DNA of 33,798 nucleotides from a virus: positions 1 through 33,798 of IMG/VR virus record IMGVR_UViG_3300025736_000096, one strand, 5' to 3'. Positions 32,480 to 33,798 of this stretch are shown here, in pieces (position 1 is the first letter of the stretch; each line of letters opens with the position of its first letter). The notes below the pieces were generated by a model. It had not been told where the DNA came from and searched no databases. It saw only the letters and a program-made list of their open reading frames with translations. Position numbers and translations under genes: made by a program.

Positions 32480-33798
32480 ATGATGAGATTAGATTCAGGG
32501 GAATCTGGGCAGTTAGTTACTCCATTAACTACTCAGACTTTAACTTATTTGCAGGGAGCTGGGTATGATGAATCTTTGTCTGCTCCAAACTATGAAACAG
32601 TCGCAGGATCTCCTGGAGCGCCCCATAATGCTCATGTTGGAAATACTGATAATATTACTTTGGCAGTAGCAGAATTGGCTTATTATTATACAGACAGAAC
32701 AGGAGACACTTTTTCTGGTGCTATGACTTTGGGAGCAGGTTCTTCTTTGACTGTTGACAATACAATTGTTGTAGATTTTAATATGGCCATAGGAACATCT
32801 CCATTTACTGTTATAAGTACTACAGTTGTTACAAATTTGAATGCTAATTTACTTGACGGAGTATCTGAGTCAGCTTTTTCTTTGATAGATGGTACAAGGC
32901 CTTTTAGTGGCATAGTAAGTTATAGCCCTGCGAGAGCAGCAGGAGCTTTTACTGGTGATCAGATGCTAGTAAATAAGGCATATGCAGATTCAATTGCAGG
33001 TGGTGGAGCAATTGCAGAAATAACAAACTATACAGGCAGCAGCGCTTCTATAACGCCTGCTGGTGGAGGAACATTTGGCGATGATAGTAGATTTAGTTGG
33101 CTTATGTCTAGGAATGGGACAGTTAATGGCCGATGTTATTTTTTGGCTACAGATGGAAATTGGATATTATCTATGCGAGTTAGTGGGACTATTCGGATAA
33201 TGGATGATAATACTGGAGCCGCCACATATACGGTAACAGGAGTAGTTTCGGTTGGTGGAGGAGAGTATTATCATCAATTATTGGGAGATCCAGATATTAG
33301 GGGCTATACGATTCTTCAGACTGCTAGATTTATTCACCAACATTATACCGTTTTAACAGCAGTAAGAGGGGCGGATTATTGCCCGCCATTAAATAATACT
33401 GCGCGTTTTAGAATCTATGCAGATTCCATTTATACTGATGTAAATCCTGGAGATTTTCTTCATTTATCTGTTGATTCTATTACTGCAAATGGAGGTGGGG
33501 GTGGAGGTTGGTATTCTGGAAATGCTGGTAAAAATGGTGGTTCTGGTGGAGGTGGAGGATGGGGTGGAGAAGGCGGAGCAGGTGGCACAGGTTCACAGGG
33601 TAGTAACGGAGGAGCTGGAGTTGCTGGAAATGATGCTGCTGCTGGAGGTGGGGGTGGAGCTACAGCAACAGGAGGTAATGGTTCTGTAACAACAGGAGGT
33701 GCAGGTGGAGTAGGTACAGCAAATTCAATAACTGGTTCAAGTGTTACTTATGCAGGTGGAGGTGGAGGTTCAGGATATACTGCTAATGGTGCAGGTGG
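32480..33798 (+). CDS. Glycine-rich tail fibre/adhesin (partial, runs off the right edge)
   Basis: The frame opens at ATG 32480 (tandem ATG at 32483) with SD TAGGAGGA and stays open to the edge, giving 439 codons. Near residue 125, NLNANLLDGVSESAFSLIDG is the LDG-type repeat seen in many phage tail fibres (a trimeric fibre signature). A beta-domain follows at about 180-330, holding SWLMSRNGTVNGRCYFL and FRIYADSIYTDVNPGDFLHLS. From about residue 337 the sequence is dominated by Gly, Ala, Ser, Thr and Asn (GGGGGGWYSGN, GGSGGGGGWGGEG, AGGGGGATATGG). Such glycine-rich domains fold as polyglycine-II helices in known phage receptor-binding adhesins (for example S16 gp38). It is probably the host-range determinant; its C-terminus and any chaperone lie outside. 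Confidence 0.75.
   Translation, partial: MMRLDSGESGQLVTPLTTQTLTYLQGAGYDESLSAPNYETVAGSPGAPHNAHVGNTDNITLAVAELAYYYTDRTGDTFSGAMTLGAGSSLTVDNTIVVDFNMAIGTSPFTVISTTVVTNLNANLLDGVSESAFSLIDGTRPFSGIVSYSPARAAGAFTGDQMLVNKAYADSIAGGGAIAEITNYTGSSASITPAGGGTFGDDSRFSWLMSRNGTVNGRCYFLATDGNWILSMRVSGTIRIMDDNTGAATYTVTGVVSVGGGEYYHQLLGDPDIRGYTILQTARFIHQHYTVLTAVRGADYCPPLNNTARFRIYADSIYTDVNPGDFLHLSVDSITANGGGGGGWYSGNAGKNGGSGGGGGWGGEGGAGGTGSQGSNGGAGVAGNDAAAGGGGGATATGGNGSVTTGGAGGVGTANSITGSSVTYAGGGGGSGYTANGAG
33490..33798 (+). repeat. Glycine-codon low-complexity tract in the fibre gene
   Basis: Runs of GGT/GGA/GGG with short spacers (GGTGGAGGTGGAGG-type) repeat across about 300 bases to the edge, interrupted by aromatic and polar residues every 8-20 codons. 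The repetitive DNA is prone to recombination and length change. Confidence 0.8.

Noticed and set aside
33471-33689. 72-codon frame in the glycine tract
   Set aside because: It arises from reading GGT/GGA repeats one frame off (Val/Glu/Leu-rich); the fibre frame is open throughout with a strong SD.
1-33798. Alternative genetic code (recoded stop) or CRISPR/tRNA content
   Set aside because: TAA, TAG and TGA all end well-defined genes and no gene is broken by an in-frame stop apart from the A9 case; no repeat-spacer array or cloverleaf was seen.
1-33798. Portal, terminase or integrase gene
   Set aside because: None has its motifs in any frame; the large unknown at 7226-8998 lacks a portal pattern. 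Packaging genes probably lie left of the window.

Overview
The window is part of the virion-structure region of a contractile-tailed (myovirus-type) bacteriophage. Every convincing gene lies on the + strand. Genes are packed head to tail, many with ATGA or TAATG overlaps, and the order is head > neck > sheath/tube > chaperones > tape measure > hub/spike > baseplate wedge > fibres. Base composition is strongly AT-rich, about one third GC by eye. Most genes have a good Shine-Dalgarno (several AGGAGG/GGAG types). All three stop codons end genes, so the standard bacterial code fits. The host cannot be named from the sequence. The SD usage makes a Bacteroidetes-type leader system unlikely, and nothing points to lysogeny (no integrase or att site seen). 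No portal or terminase is present; they must lie outside the window.

Layout. 1-340 is non-coding, with an array of GC-rich hairpins followed by a candidate promoter. 341-1729 is an SF2 helicase of the UvsW type with a TTG start. 1771-5671 is the capsid module: a maturation protease fused to a pyrophosphatase-like domain, an acidic/lysine-rich scaffold-like protein, and the major capsid protein, closed by a strong terminator. 5814-12383 holds a beta-rich protein, a connector-like protein, a large unknown protein with a probable frameshift extension, neck/tail-completion candidates and a lysine-rich small protein. 12399-15200 is tail sheath and tube, closed by a second strong terminator. 15285-16327 is a small XRE-type HTH regulator followed by two overlapping tail-assembly chaperone ORFs. 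16314-21370 is tape measure, hub and spike. 21379-22143 is a free-standing HNH endonuclease. 22156-32464 is baseplate and tail-end proteins (LysM-gp25 fusion, baseplate J, tail protein I-like, fibre-connector-like). 32480 to the right edge is a glycine-rich tail-fibre/adhesin gene that runs out of the window.

How it works together. The protease, scaffold and capsid genes should build and mature the prohead. The connector and neck proteins join it to a sheath-and-tube tail whose length is set by a 637-residue tape measure (about 95 nm at 0.15 nm per residue). Hub, spike, gp25-like, J and I proteins form the baseplate carrying the fibres.

The most interesting points are: (i) a 28-residue segment shared between the C-terminus of the protease fusion and the N-terminal arm of the major capsid protein (19/28 identical, no gaps, but diverged in DNA), which looks like a common maturation or docking signal; (ii) a run of nine A's at 8978-8986 that sits exactly where a -1 slip would join the 590-aa ORF to a roughly 112-residue extension; (iii) a head protease carrying a PPase-like domain with its metal-binding Asp triad intact; (iv) a GC hairpin array; (v) a DNA-binding regulator embedded in the tail operon behind a terminator and a promoter-like motif that recurs elsewhere in the window.
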